41,164 nucleotides of DNA from Erysipelotrichaceae bacterium (GCA_021201315.1 JAJQFG010000106.1:1-41164), one strand, 5' to 3'; shown: positions 23,925 through 32,483, counted from the stretch's first letter. The notes: generated from the letters alone by a model not told the origin. Program-made: numbers and translations.

Positions 23925-24276
23925 TTTAAAGAAGATTAGAGCAACTGCTCAAAATAGAATGACAATGCGTTTAGATGAAGATCATCAATATCGTGTTGTT
24001 GTAGGGATGGCAACTTGTGGTATTGCTGCAGGGGCTAGACCAGTTTTAAATACTTTAGTTGAAGAAGTCGCTAAACAAAAATTACCTGTATCTGTTTTAC
24101 AAACAGGTTGTATTGGTATGTGTACTTTAGAGCCAATTGTAGAAGTATTTGATAAAGATAACAATAAGACTACTTATGTTTTAGTTGATTCTAAAAAAGC
24201 AAAAGATATTGTAGAACGTCATTTAAAACATAATGAAGTTATTGAAGAATATACAGTTGGACAATATAAGAATTAG
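23908..24276 (+). CDS. Thioredoxin-like (2Fe-2S) ferredoxin domain protein
   Basis: A 122-aa thioredoxin-like protein of the NuoE/NuoF-N type. It keeps MATCGIAAGARPVL, with one Cys where the classical motif has two, and TGCIGMCTLEPIV with two more. The fourth classical cysteine is missing, so cluster binding may be altered. Members are regular neighbours of hydB in this type of operon and probably relay electrons or sense redox state. It overlaps the HATPase gene by 17 bases and precedes hydB by 11 bases. Confidence 0.83.
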   Translation: MKSLDDLKKIRATAQNRMTMRLDEDHQYRVVVGMATCGIAAGARPVLNTLVEEVAKQKLPVSVLQTGCIGMCTLEPIVEVFDKDNNKTTYVLVDSKKAKDIVERHLKHNEVIEEYTVGQYKN

Positions 24277-24287
24277 GAGGATCTGGC

Positions 24288-26081
24288 ATGGAAAGAATTC
24301 AAGTATTGGTTTGTGCTGGGACAGGATGTACAATAGGTAATTCAGGTGAATTAATTACGGCATTCGAAGAGGAAATCAAGGCTTTAGGATTAGAGAATGA
24401 AGTTAGTGTACTTAGAACTGGCTGCTTAGGTTTATGTGGTGTAGGACCTAATGTATCTATTTACCCTGACAATATTATTTATAAGAGTGTTAAGGTGGAA
24501 GATGTTAAAGAAATTGTTATGGAACATTTCTATAAAGGTCGTCCCGTAGAACGTTTAATGCTTAATGAATCTGATAAAGAAACTAAAGAAATACATGATA
24601 TTAATCATACCAAATTCTATGAAAAGCAAAAACGTATTGCTTTACATAACTGTGGTGTGATTGATCCTGAAAACATCGAAGAATATATTGCTACAGATGG
24701 GTATTTTGCTTTAGCTAAAGCTTTAACAGAAATGACACCAGAAGAAGTTGTTGCAGAAGTTAAAAAGAGTGGTTTAAGAGGTCGTGGTGGAGGAGGATTC
24801 CCTACGGGTCTTAAATGGGAAATGTGTGCAAGAGAAGAAGAAAAAGAAAAATATGTTATTTGTAATGCTGATGAAGGAGATCCTGGAGCATTCATGGATC
24901 GTTCTGTTCTAGAAGGTAATCCTCATAGTGTATTAGAAGCTATGGAAATAGCTGGATATGCCATTGGTGCAAGTTATGGTTATATTTATATTCGTGCAGA
25001 ATATCCAATTGCCGTAGAACGTTTAAAACATGCCATTGCTCAAGCTAAGGAAATGGGCTTATTAGGTGAAAATATTTTAGGTACTGGCTTTAATTTTGAT
25101 ATTGAAATTCGATTAGGCGCTGGAGCCTTTGTCTGTGGTGAAGAAACTGCCTTGATTCAATCTATTGAAGGTGAAAGAGGTATGCCAAAACCAAAACCAC
25201 CATATCCTGCTCATAAAGGTGTATGGGGTAAACCAACAATTATCAATAACGTAGAAACATATGCTAATATTGCCCAAATCATTATGAATGGTGCAGATTG
25301 GTTTAGAAGTATTGGTACGGAAAGCTCACCTGGAACAAAAGTATTTGCTTTAGGAGGTAAAATTACCAATACTGGTTTGGTTGAGGTTCCAATGGGAACA
25401 ACTTTACGTGAAATCATTTATGAGATTGGTGGAGGATGTCCAAATCGTAAGAAATTTAAAGCTGTTCAAACTGGTGGACCATCAGGTGGATGTTTGACAG
25501 AAGCTCAATTAGATACACCAATTGGTTTTGATGAACTTGTTAAATTAGGATCTATGATGGGTTCTGGTGGTATGATTGTACTTGATGAAGATAATTGTAT
25601 GGTTGACGTTGCCAGATTTTATATGGATTTTATTGTTGATGAATCTTGTGGTAAATGTTCACCTTGTCGTATTGGTACAAAACGTATGTTAGAATTATTA
25701 GAGACAATCTGTAATGGTGAAGGCACAATGGAAACATTGGACGAACTTGAAACATTAGCACATACAATCAAAGACACAGCATTATGTGGTTTAGGTCAAT
25801 CTGCACCAAATCCAGTTTTATCAACTTTATCTCAATTTAGAGATGAATATATTGCTCATATTGTTGACAAAAAATGTCCTGCTGGTGTTTGTAAAGCCTT
25901 ATTATCTTATGAAATTGATCCTGATAAATGTCGTAAATGTGGTCTTTGTGCAAGACAATGTCCTGCTAATGCCATTGATGGTGTATTAGGAAAAGTACCT
26001 TATGCTATTGATCAAAGTAAATGTATTAAATGTGGTAACTGTATGAGTGCATGTCACTTTAATGTTATTTCAAGAAAGTAG
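24288..26081 (+). CDS. hydB: HydB: NuoF-like flavoprotein subunit of bifurcating [FeFe] hydrogenase
   Basis: HydB is the NAD(P)H-oxidising flavin subunit that couples hydrogen, ferredoxin and pyridine nucleotide. The 597-aa order is: thioredoxin-like [2Fe-2S] domain (CAGTGCTIGNS, TGCLGLCGVGP) at residues 1-95; NuoF FMN/NADH core with SGLRGRGGGGFPTGLKW, CNADEGDPGAFMDR and GAGAFVCGEETALI to about 380; SLBB region; [4Fe-4S] motif ESCGKCSPCRIGTKRM near 450; and two C-terminal [4Fe-4S] ferredoxin motifs, CRKCGLCARQC and CIKCGNCMSAC. All cluster motifs are intact. AGGAGG precedes the ATG. Confidence 0.96.
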   Translation: MERIQVLVCAGTGCTIGNSGELITAFEEEIKALGLENEVSVLRTGCLGLCGVGPNVSIYPDNIIYKSVKVEDVKEIVMEHFYKGRPVERLMLNESDKETKEIHDINHTKFYEKQKRIALHNCGVIDPENIEEYIATDGYFALAKALTEMTPEEVVAEVKKSGLRGRGGGGFPTGLKWEMCAREEEKEKYVICNADEGDPGAFMDRSVLEGNPHSVLEAMEIAGYAIGASYGYIYIRAEYPIAVERLKHAIAQAKEMGLLGENILGTGFNFDIEIRLGAGAFVCGEETALIQSIEGERGMPKPKPPYPAHKGVWGKPTIINNVETYANIAQIIMNGADWFRSIGTESSPGTKVFALGGKITNTGLVEVPMGTTLREIIYEIGGGCPNRKKFKAVQTGGPSGGCLTEAQLDTPIGFDELVKLGSMMGSGGMIVLDEDNCMVDVARFYMDFIVDESCGKCSPCRIGTKRMLELLETICNGEGTMETLDELETLAHTIKDTALCGLGQSAPNPVLSTLSQFRDEYIAHIVDKKCPAGVCKALLSYEIDPDKCRKCGLCARQCPANAIDGVLGKVPYAIDQSKCIKCGNCMSACHFNVISRK

Positions 26082-26090
26082 GTGTGAAAC

Positions 26091-27839
26091 ATGGGAAAAA
26101 TTAAAGTTACTATTAATAATCGCGTTGTCGAAACTTACGAAGGAAAAACAATTCTAGAAGTGGCAAGAGAAAATGGTATTCATATTCCTACATTATGTTA
26201 CCTAAAGAATTATACAGGTACAGGAGCTTGCCGTGTTTGTCAGGTAGAGGTTGAAGGAGCAAGAAGCTTATGTGCTGCTTGTGTTTATCCAGTAAGAGAT
26301 GGTATGGTTGTTAAAACAAATTCTCAACGTGCATTAGAAGCGAGAAGACAAGTTGTTGAACTGATTGTATCTAATCACTCAAAGGATTGCTTATCATGTA
26401 TTAGAAATACAAATTGTGAATTACAAAGATTATGCCAGGAATTAGGTGTTAGAGAAGATGCCTATAAAGGTGAAAAGACACCTCAAACATACGATGATTT
26501 TTCTTCAGGCGTGGTAAGAAATACTTCTAAATGTATTTTATGTGGAAGATGTATTGCCGCATGTGAAAAGCATCAAGGTTTAGGCATCTTAGGATTTATG
26601 GATCGTGGTTTCAAGACAAAAGTTGGTCCAGTTTATGATAAGAGCTTAAAAGATGTGAATTGTATGCAATGTGGTCAATGTATTAATGTATGTCCAGTTG
26701 GAGCACTTCATGAAAAAGAAGAAATTGATAATGTCATTGAAGCATTGAATGATCCTACAAAACATGTTGTTGTCCAAACTGCACCAGCTGTTAGAGCATC
26801 ATTAGGTGAAGAATTTGGTATGCCTATTGGAACACGTGTTACAGGTAAGATGGTCGCTGCTTTAAAATTATTAGGTTTTGATAAAGTTTATGATACAAAC
26901 TTTGGTGCAGACTTAACCATCATGGAAGAAGGCTATGAATTTATTGATCGTCTTGAAAATGGTGGTGTTCTACCAATGATTACATCTTGTTCTCCAGGAT
27001 GGATTAACTATTGTGAAAAAGAATATCCTGATATCTTAGATCATTTATCATCATGTAAATCACCTCATATGATGTTAGGGGCAATGATTAAATCACATTA
27101 TGCTGAAGTCAATAACATTGATCCTAAAGACATTTATGTTGTATCAATCATGCCTTGTGTCGCTAAAAAAGGTGAAAAAGAGCGTGATCAAATGATTACA
27201 GATGGTATGAAAGATGTTGATGCAGTACTTACTACAAGAGAATTAGGTAAGCTTATCAAAATGTTTGGTGTTGACTTTGTCAACTTAAAAGATGAAGAAT
27301 TTGATCAAGATTTATTTGGTGAATATACTGGTGCTGGTGTTATCTTTGGTGCTAGTGGTGGTGTTATGGAAGCAGCATTACGTACGGTTGTTGATGTATT
27401 AAGTGGGGATAGTCTAGATTATATTGAATATTATTCAGTTAGAGGTCAAAGAGGTCTCAAAGAAGCCAAAGTCACTATTGGTGATCAGACTATTTATGTA
27501 GCGGTAGCTCATAGTATGACAATTGCTAAACCATTATTAGATGAAATTCGCGCAGGTACTTCTAAATATCAATTCATTGAAATCATGGGATGTCCTGGAG
27601 GATGTATCAATGGCGGTGGACAATCATATGTCAGTGCACAAGTAAGAAATAGTGGTTTTGATCATCGTGCTGCTCGTGCTAATGCTTTATATGATGAAGA
27701 TCGTGCAATGCCAGTGAGAAAATCTCACGAAAACACACAAATCCAACAATTATATGCTGATTACTTAGGTTCACCTAATAGTGAAAAAGCACATCATTTG
27801 TTGCACACAACTTATGCAAAGAGAGATAAATATCAATAA
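26091..27839 (+). CDS. hydA: HydA: catalytic [FeFe] hydrogenase subunit (group A)
   Basis: HydA reduces protons or oxidises hydrogen at the H-cluster. The 582-aa order is: [2Fe-2S] plant-type domain with CRVCQVEV and CAACV; the His-Cys3 [4Fe-4S] motif NHSKDCLSCIRNTNCELQ; two [4Fe-4S] motifs CILCGRCIAACEK and CMQCGQCINVCPVGA; then the H-domain with L1 TSCSPGWINYCEKEYP, L2 MPCVAKKGEKER and L3 MGCPGGCINGGGQ; and a small-subunit-like C-terminus RKSHENTQIQQLY. All four H-cluster cysteines are present. No HydE, HydF or HydG maturases are in the window. hydB ends 9 bases upstream. Confidence 0.98.
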   Translation: MGKIKVTINNRVVETYEGKTILEVARENGIHIPTLCYLKNYTGTGACRVCQVEVEGARSLCAACVYPVRDGMVVKTNSQRALEARRQVVELIVSNHSKDCLSCIRNTNCELQRLCQELGVREDAYKGEKTPQTYDDFSSGVVRNTSKCILCGRCIAACEKHQGLGILGFMDRGFKTKVGPVYDKSLKDVNCMQCGQCINVCPVGALHEKEEIDNVIEALNDPTKHVVVQTAPAVRASLGEEFGMPIGTRVTGKMVAALKLLGFDKVYDTNFGADLTIMEEGYEFIDRLENGGVLPMITSCSPGWINYCEKEYPDILDHLSSCKSPHMMLGAMIKSHYAEVNNIDPKDIYVVSIMPCVAKKGEKERDQMITDGMKDVDAVLTTRELGKLIKMFGVDFVNLKDEEFDQDLFGEYTGAGVIFGASGGVMEAALRTVVDVLSGDSLDYIEYYSVRGQRGLKEAKVTIGDQTIYVAVAHSMTIAKPLLDEIRAGTSKYQFIEIMGCPGGCINGGGQSYVSAQVRNSGFDHRAARANALYDEDRAMPVRKSHENTQIQQLYADYLGSPNSEKAHHLLHTTYAKRDKYQ

Positions 27840-27850
27840 GGAGATTTTAT

Positions 27851-28741
27851 ATGAAAAAGATTTTTAAATATTTACTATGTTTGATGATGGCTATTACTGT
27901 AGTGGGATGCAGTTCTTCTACAGTAGAAGATGGTTCTAGTACTGTTAAGATTTTATGTCCTACAGGTGCCCCTTCATTAGCTTTCGTTGATAGCTATAGT
28001 GATATTATTGCAGAGGGGTCAATTGATTTCGTTGATGGTAGTGATCAATTACAAGCTGAACTAGCAAAAGATGATAGTGAATATGATATTATTGTTGCTC
28101 CTATTAATGTAGGTGCTACGTTAATGAGCAAGGATTCTACAAGTTATAAATTAAAAGCTGTTATTACTTGGGGTAATTTATATTTAGTTGGGACTAGCGA
28201 AGATGCTTTAAATGAAGAAGGCGAAATAGCTTTATTTGGTGAAGGTGCTGTTCCACAAAAAATATATGAAACAGTAAGCATTGAAACTTCATTAACACCT
28301 ACTTACTATCAATCTGGAACACTAGTGCAGGAACAATTATTAGCTGGCAATGTAGAAGTTGGTTTGCTTGCTGAACCACTTGCAACTGCTACAATTGCCA
28401 AAGCTTCTCAATCAGGTATCACTTTATCAATCATCAAAGATTTACAAGATGAATATGGAGGAGGATATCCTCAAGCTGCTATCTTCATGAAAGATGGAAC
28501 TAATTATGATACTTTATTTGAATCTATTGATGAATTTACAAATGGTGATTATGCTAATCTAGAAGCTGATTTAGAAGAAATTGGTGTTGATACTTTGGGC
28601 CTTCCAAGTGTTGAAATTGTTGTTAAATCAATCGAAAGACAAAATGTTCATTACACTGAAGCCAGTGAATGTACGGATGAAATCACAGAATTCTTAAAAC
28701 TTTATGACATCGAATTTAGTGAAGACATGCTTGTTTCATGA
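27851..28741 (+). CDS. ABC transporter substrate-binding lipoprotein
   Basis: A surface lipoprotein of 296 aa with a signal peptide MKKIFKYLLCLMMAITVVGC and lipobox VVGC at residues 16-20. The mature part is a periplasmic-binding-protein type II fold with VKILCPTGAPSLAFVDSY, VGLLAEPLATATI and a C-terminal helical tail, similar to NMT1/TauA/SsuA-type binding proteins. The ligand is not identifiable. It follows hydA by 11 bases behind AAGGAG and overlaps the permease by 4, so it is in the same transcription unit as the hydrogenase genes unless attenuated. Confidence 0.87.
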   Translation: MKKIFKYLLCLMMAITVVGCSSSTVEDGSSTVKILCPTGAPSLAFVDSYSDIIAEGSIDFVDGSDQLQAELAKDDSEYDIIVAPINVGATLMSKDSTSYKLKAVITWGNLYLVGTSEDALNEEGEIALFGEGAVPQKIYETVSIETSLTPTYYQSGTLVQEQLLAGNVEVGLLAEPLATATIAKASQSGITLSIIKDLQDEYGGGYPQAAIFMKDGTNYDTLFESIDEFTNGDYANLEADLEEIGVDTLGLPSVEIVVKSIERQNVHYTEASECTDEITEFLKLYDIEFSEDMLVS

Positions 28742-29463
28742 AAAAGAAATGTCTAACTTGTTTTATACTTATCGTATTATGGCAAATGACTTCCCTTATC
28801 GTCGATAAGGAAGTCATTTTGCCTTTTCCCTACGATGTCTTTTTAAGAATGCTTGATTATCTTACAATTTCATCATTTTACGTATCAGTCTTTTCGACAT
28901 TGTTGAGAATTTTTATTAGTTTTATGTTAGCTATGCTTATTGGTGTTTCTTTAGGGATATGTGCTGGATTAAATCATCATGTTTATGAGTTATTGGAACC
29001 TATTATGGCATTGCTTCAAACGATACCACAAATTGGTTATATATTGATATTATTGGTTTGGCTGAATAGTTTACAAGCTTTAATTACTATTGTTATGCTG
29101 ATGATTTTACCAATATTTTATCATAATACTGTCAGTGGTATTCAACATATAGATCGTGACCTTAAAAATGTTATTACACTTTATCATCATTCTTTATTTT
29201 TTAATTTACGTTATGCTTATTTACCTCTTATTAGTGGTTATTTAGCCTCTGCAGTATCTTCTGCTTTACCTATGGCTTTTAAAGTAGGAGTTATGGCAGA
29301 AATATTTGTATCGTCAAGACAAGGTATTGGTAAATTATTATATAATGCAAGAGTGAATTTTGATATGACAAGTATTTTTGCACTTATTTTATGGATGGTT
29401 GTATTACTCATGCTTATTAATTTGATAACTGATATTATTATCAAGAATTTAAACAATAAATAG
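28738..29463 (+). CDS. ABC transporter permease (SsuC/TauC-like)
   Basis: An inner-membrane subunit of 241 aa with about six transmembrane helices and a BPD-type cytoplasmic loop after TIPQIGYILILLVWLN, ending in the late GIGKLLYNARVNFDM segment. It forms a transporter with the lipoprotein encoded just before, but no ATPase gene accompanies the pair in this window; the ATPase must be elsewhere or shared. The start overlaps the lipoprotein stop (ATGA). A 20-bp hairpin covers codons 15-29 and may reduce expression relative to the lipoprotein. Confidence 0.87.
   Translation: MKKKCLTCFILIVLWQMTSLIVDKEVILPFPYDVFLRMLDYLTISSFYVSVFSTLLRIFISFMLAMLIGVSLGICAGLNHHVYELLEPIMALLQTIPQIGYILILLVWLNSLQALITIVMLMILPIFYHNTVSGIQHIDRDLKNVITLYHHSLFFNLRYAYLPLISGYLASAVSSALPMAFKVGVMAEIFVSSRQGIGKLLYNARVNFDMTSIFALILWMVVLLMLINLITDIIIKNLNNK
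28781..28823 (+). repeat. Long near-perfect hairpin inside the permease coding region
   Basis: The arms 28781-28800 and 28804-28823 pair along about 19 bp with one bulge on each side and a 3-base GTC loop. It lies 40 bases after the permease start. A T-rich stretch follows in the same reading frame. It could be an attenuator or an mRNA-stabilising 3' end for the upstream lipoprotein message. Confidence 0.8.
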
Positions 29464-29473
29464 GAGGATTATC

Positions 29474-30268
29474 ATGAGAAAAATAGATTATCATATGCAT
29501 ACAAAATTTTCAGCTGATAGTGATGCAAATCCTAGAGAACATATTGAACAGGCTATTCAACTTGGTTTAGATGAAATATGTTTTACTGATCATCGTGATT
29601 TTGACTATCCTGAAATGCCTTTTGAATTAGATACAATATCTTATTTTAAAGAACTTAATGCATTAAAAGAAGAATATAAACATCATATAACAATAAAGAT
29701 TGGCTTAGAAATGGGACTAGATTTAGATTATATAGATGAAATTAATGCTTTTGTTAATGCAAATCCTTATGATTTTGTCATTGGCTCTATTCATGTCATT
29801 CATCAAACAGAGTTTTATGAGCCAGCACTTTATTTTAAAAACAAAACCAAAGAACAGGCTCATAAAGAATTTTTTGAAAATACTTTAGAATGTGTAAAAA
29901 CATTTGATTGTTTTAATATATTAGGACATATGGATTATATATGCCGCTATGGACCTTATAACGATACATCAGTTAATCATAGTTTATACCAGGATATCAT
30001 TGATGAAATATTTAAGATACTTATTTCTAAAAATAAAGGTATTGAAGTTAATACTTCTGGATATAGTTTAAGAGGTAACTGTGGTTTTCCAAATTTTGAA
30101 CAGGTACAACGTTACTATGATTTAGGTGGTCGTATTATTATTGTTGGTACAGATAGTCATACTAGTGATCGTGTTGGTGAGCATGTTGAAGATGTTATTG
30201 AGGAATATCAACGTATTGGCTTTGATGATGTATCAACTTTCACAAAAAGAAATAGAGATATCTTATAA
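29474..30268 (+). CDS. hisJ: Histidinol-phosphatase, PHP family (HisJ type)
   Basis: This enzyme removes phosphate from histidinol phosphate in histidine synthesis and fills the gap in the his operon, whose hisB lacks a phosphatase domain. It is 264 aa. PHP motifs are DYHMHTKFSADSD, CFTDHRDFDYP, KIGLEMGLD, VIGSIHVIH, LGHMDYICRYGPYN and VGTDSHTSDRVGEH. AGGAGG precedes the ATG by 6 bases. It follows the ABC permease by 10 bases, so it may be co-transcribed from upstream. The symbol hisK is also used for this family. Confidence 0.9.
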   Translation: MRKIDYHMHTKFSADSDANPREHIEQAIQLGLDEICFTDHRDFDYPEMPFELDTISYFKELNALKEEYKHHITIKIGLEMGLDLDYIDEINAFVNANPYDFVIGSIHVIHQTEFYEPALYFKNKTKEQAHKEFFENTLECVKTFDCFNILGHMDYICRYGPYNDTSVNHSLYQDIIDEIFKILISKNKGIEVNTSGYSLRGNCGFPNFEQVQRYYDLGGRIIIVGTDSHTSDRVGEHVEDVIEEYQRIGFDDVSTFTKRNRDIL

Positions 30269-30272
30269 ACTA

Positions 30273-30281
30273 TGATATAAT
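30273..30281 (+). promoter_or_regulatory. Extended -10 promoter before the 116-aa gene
   Basis: TGATATAAT at 30273-30281 is a TG-type extended -10 with no good -35. The ATG lies 21 bases on. Confidence 0.45.
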
Positions 30282-30301
30282 CATTGAGCGGAGGTTACAA
30301 C

Positions 30302-30652
30302 ATGACTTATTATACAAAAAAAGATATTGAAAATTTAAAGGGCTATGATGATGAGTACTATGTCCCTAATGCTTTGTTTGATACGATGGAATATAAATTG
30401 GTACGTTTAGAAGTGAAATGGGGATTTGTAGCATTATTAAATGCATTATTACAAAGTCCTTTATATGATAATGATGGTAATGGGTATATTAAAGATGACA
30501 ATCCATCAACCATTGAAATATTAAAGAATTTAGCTCATAAAGCTGTCAATCAAGAAAAAATGGATGGTTATATTAGTGAATTAGAAGAATCAGGCCTTCT
30601 AGAAAGAAATGGTCGTAATATTTATCTAAAGAAGATTAATACTATATTTTAG
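30302..30652 (+). CDS. Hypothetical protein, possible winged helix (116 aa)
   Basis: I do not recognise this protein. The N-terminal half is a charged segment with YVPNALFDTMEYKLVRLEVKWGFVALLNALL, and the C-terminal half (PSTIEILKNLAHKAVNQEKMDGYISELEESGLLER) looks like a winged-helix recognition pattern, with some resemblance to N-terminal domains of phage replisome organisers. No catalytic motif, membrane helix or signal peptide is visible. GGAGG precedes ATG 30302; the frame open from 30284 runs through the leader. It is followed by the CDF transporter after 8 bases, so it may regulate or simply precede it. Confidence 0.72.
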   Translation: MTYYTKKDIENLKGYDDEYYVPNALFDTMEYKLVRLEVKWGFVALLNALLQSPLYDNDGNGYIKDDNPSTIEILKNLAHKAVNQEKMDGYISELEESGLLERNGRNIYLKKINTIF

Positions 30653-30660
30653 GTGATATC

Positions 30661-31770
30661 ATGTTTGATATTCTTGTAAAAAGATTTATAAACAATTATG
30701 AAGATATAGAATCTATAGAAGTAAGAGAACACTATGGAACATTATGTAGTATTTTATCTATTATTTGTAATGGTATTATGGTTGTATTCAAATTATTATT
30801 TGGATATATCACTGGTTCAGTGGCAATTTTGGCAGATGGTTTTAATAATTTATCAGATATGGGAAGTAATCTTGCTTCCTTATTTGGTTTTAAATTAGCG
30901 AGTAAGCATCCTGATAGTGAACATCCTTATGGTCATGGCCGTTATGAATATATTATGGGTTTAGTTATATCATTTTTGATATTAATGGTGGCATTCACTT
31001 CATTAAAAGATTCTATCGTAAAGATATTTTATCCTGAATCTTTAACTTTTACAATTAATGCAGTCATTGTATTAATTGTATCTATATTTATGAAACTATG
31101 GATGGCATCATTTAATAAAACAGCAGGAAATAAGATTCAATCATCAACCTTATTAGCAGCTTCTCAAGACAGTCTCAATGATGTACTGACCACATCAGCA
31201 TCACTTATTTCGCTATGTTTATGCTTAGTCACTGATTTACCAGTTGATGGTATTATTGGTACAATTGTATCTATTATTGTCTTAAAATCTGGTATTGATA
31301 TATTTAAAGATACTGTTGATCCATTACTTGGTAAAGCACCTGATCCTGATCTTGTAAATGAAATCAAAGATTTTGTCATGTCTTATGAAGTGGTTCAGGG
31401 TATTCACGATTTAATGATGCACGATTATGGCCCTGGTAGAAAATATTTGACACTCCACGTAGAAGTGAATAGTAAAGAAGATATTATGTATATTCATGAT
31501 TGTATTGATCACATTGAAAGAGATATACTAAAAAAATATCATATTCTTACAACAATTCATATGGATCCTCTAGATTTAGATGATCCACTCACTAATGAAC
31601 TAAAAGAAAAAGTCACTGAGGTTGTTAAAAATATTGATATTAAATATAGTATTCATGATTTTCGCATTGTGTCTGGACCTACGCATACCAATCTTATTTT
31701 TGATGTGCTCGTTCCTTCGGAAGATGAAATATCGCATGCGTTTTTAAAAAACTTATTAATGATGATGTAA
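30661..31770 (+). CDS. Cation diffusion facilitator transporter, interrupted near its C-terminus
   Basis: CDF transporters export divalent metals such as zinc, iron or manganese in exchange for protons. The 369 residues before the stop contain the membrane domain with GSVAILADGFNNLSDMGSN (metal site A) and QDSLNDVLTTSASLIS (second site), the HPYGHGRYEY-type motif, and two cytoplasmic ferredoxin-like repeats. The second repeat is cut: the frame reads LKNLLMMM and stops at 31768-31770. The expected sequence resumes one base back at 31752 and runs to TAG 31824-31826. The cause is an A6 run at 31746-31751 in A-AAA-AAC context (see next entry). Confidence 0.88.
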   Translation: MFDILVKRFINNYEDIESIEVREHYGTLCSILSIICNGIMVVFKLLFGYITGSVAILADGFNNLSDMGSNLASLFGFKLASKHPDSEHPYGHGRYEYIMGLVISFLILMVAFTSLKDSIVKIFYPESLTFTINAVIVLIVSIFMKLWMASFNKTAGNKIQSSTLLAASQDSLNDVLTTSASLISLCLCLVTDLPVDGIIGTIVSIIVLKSGIDIFKDTVDPLLGKAPDPDLVNEIKDFVMSYEVVQGIHDLMMHDYGPGRKYLTLHVEVNSKEDIMYIHDCIDHIERDILKKYHILTTIHMDPLDLDDPLTNELKEKVTEVVKNIDIKYSIHDFRIVSGPTHTNLIFDVLVPSEDEISHAFLKNLLMMM

Positions 31771-31826
31771 AAAAGATAAATCAAACCTTTGATTGTGTTA
31801 TCCAAGTCGATCATGGAGCACTTTAG
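31746..31826 (+). other. Displaced -1-frame tail of the CDF gene at an A-AAA-AAC run
   Basis: From the slippery heptamer A-AAA-AAC (31746-31752, in the right phase for -1 slippage) the -1 frame continues with LINDDVKKINQTFDCVIQVD to TAG 31824-31826, which matches a normal CDF tail with VIQVDHG. The terminator hairpin begins exactly at this second stop and not at the zero-frame one. One more A would restore the frame. Either the ribosome slips here, the gene is mutated, or the base was lost in sequencing. Confidence 0.78.
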
Positions 31827-31852
31827 ATATTCAGTAATTGAATATCTTTTTA
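31825..31852 (+). terminator. Terminator of the CDF gene
   Basis: The stem 31825-31832 with 31840-31847 (8 bp perfect, 7-base loop) is followed by T residues. Confidence 0.8.
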
Positions 31853-31889
31853 TATATGTTAAAATAACTATAAAGAAAAGGAGTCATGT

Positions 31890-32483
31890 ATGTTTAATTT
31901 AATAAAAGGAGCAAAGATTGAAAACAATGATGTGTTAAAAGAAGGCTATCGATTGCTAAGAAAAAATCATATTGAAGCAGTTGTGGAAACGCATCATATT
32001 ATGATATTAATGGAACAATTTATTCGTAGATTTGAAAATGAAACATTTTTTATATTTATAGAAGTTCCTACTTCATTAGATGATGAAGAAAAATATGATG
32101 ATGGATATTTACATAAAGATGTATATTTTATGAAAAAATTGTCAGCTGATGAAGTGAGTGGTATTTTTTATCTCTTTGAAGACATACTTTTAAATGATGG
32201 ATTAAGTAGCTTTGGTGTTGCCTTTGATCATGGACAAATAGGAAAATCTAAATGTAATATGGTTGATGTTTATCATCGCAATGCTAGTGATTTTAGAGAT
32301 ATTTTTGAAAATAATAATATTTATGAAGATAATCAGATGATAACACCTCGCGAGTTGATTAATGAAAATAATCAAGGATTATGTTTTTTGTATGAAGATA
32401 ATGATGGCAAAAATATTTATGATGTTGTTGAAAGTTTAAAGGGATTTGGCTTATATAAGTTTGAAACAAAGAGGGATGTGTAG
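31890..32483 (+). CDS. Hypothetical protein (197 aa)
   Basis: I cannot assign a family with certainty; it might belong to the DUF3885-like group of small stand-alone proteins, but this is weak memory. It is an acidic soluble alpha/beta protein with FENETFFIFIEVPTSLDDEE, GYLHKDVYFMKKLSADEVSGIFYLFEDILLNDGLSSFGVAFD, and a C-terminal LCFLYEDNDGKNIYDVV. No signal peptide or transmembrane helix. An AAAGGAG ribosome site precedes the ATG. It overlaps the next gene by one base (TAGTG), so the two are likely co-translated. Confidence 0.8.
   Translation: MFNLIKGAKIENNDVLKEGYRLLRKNHIEAVVETHHIMILMEQFIRRFENETFFIFIEVPTSLDDEEKYDDGYLHKDVYFMKKLSADEVSGIFYLFEDILLNDGLSSFGVAFDHGQIGKSKCNMVDVYHRNASDFRDIFENNNIYEDNQMITPRELINENNQGLCFLYEDNDGKNIYDVVESLKGFGLYKFETKRDV

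Noticed and set aside
31770-31889. Stimulatory pseudoknot for the CDF frameshift
   Set aside because: Only a weak AATCAA/TTGATT hairpin about 27 bases downstream was seen, too far and too weak to count as support.
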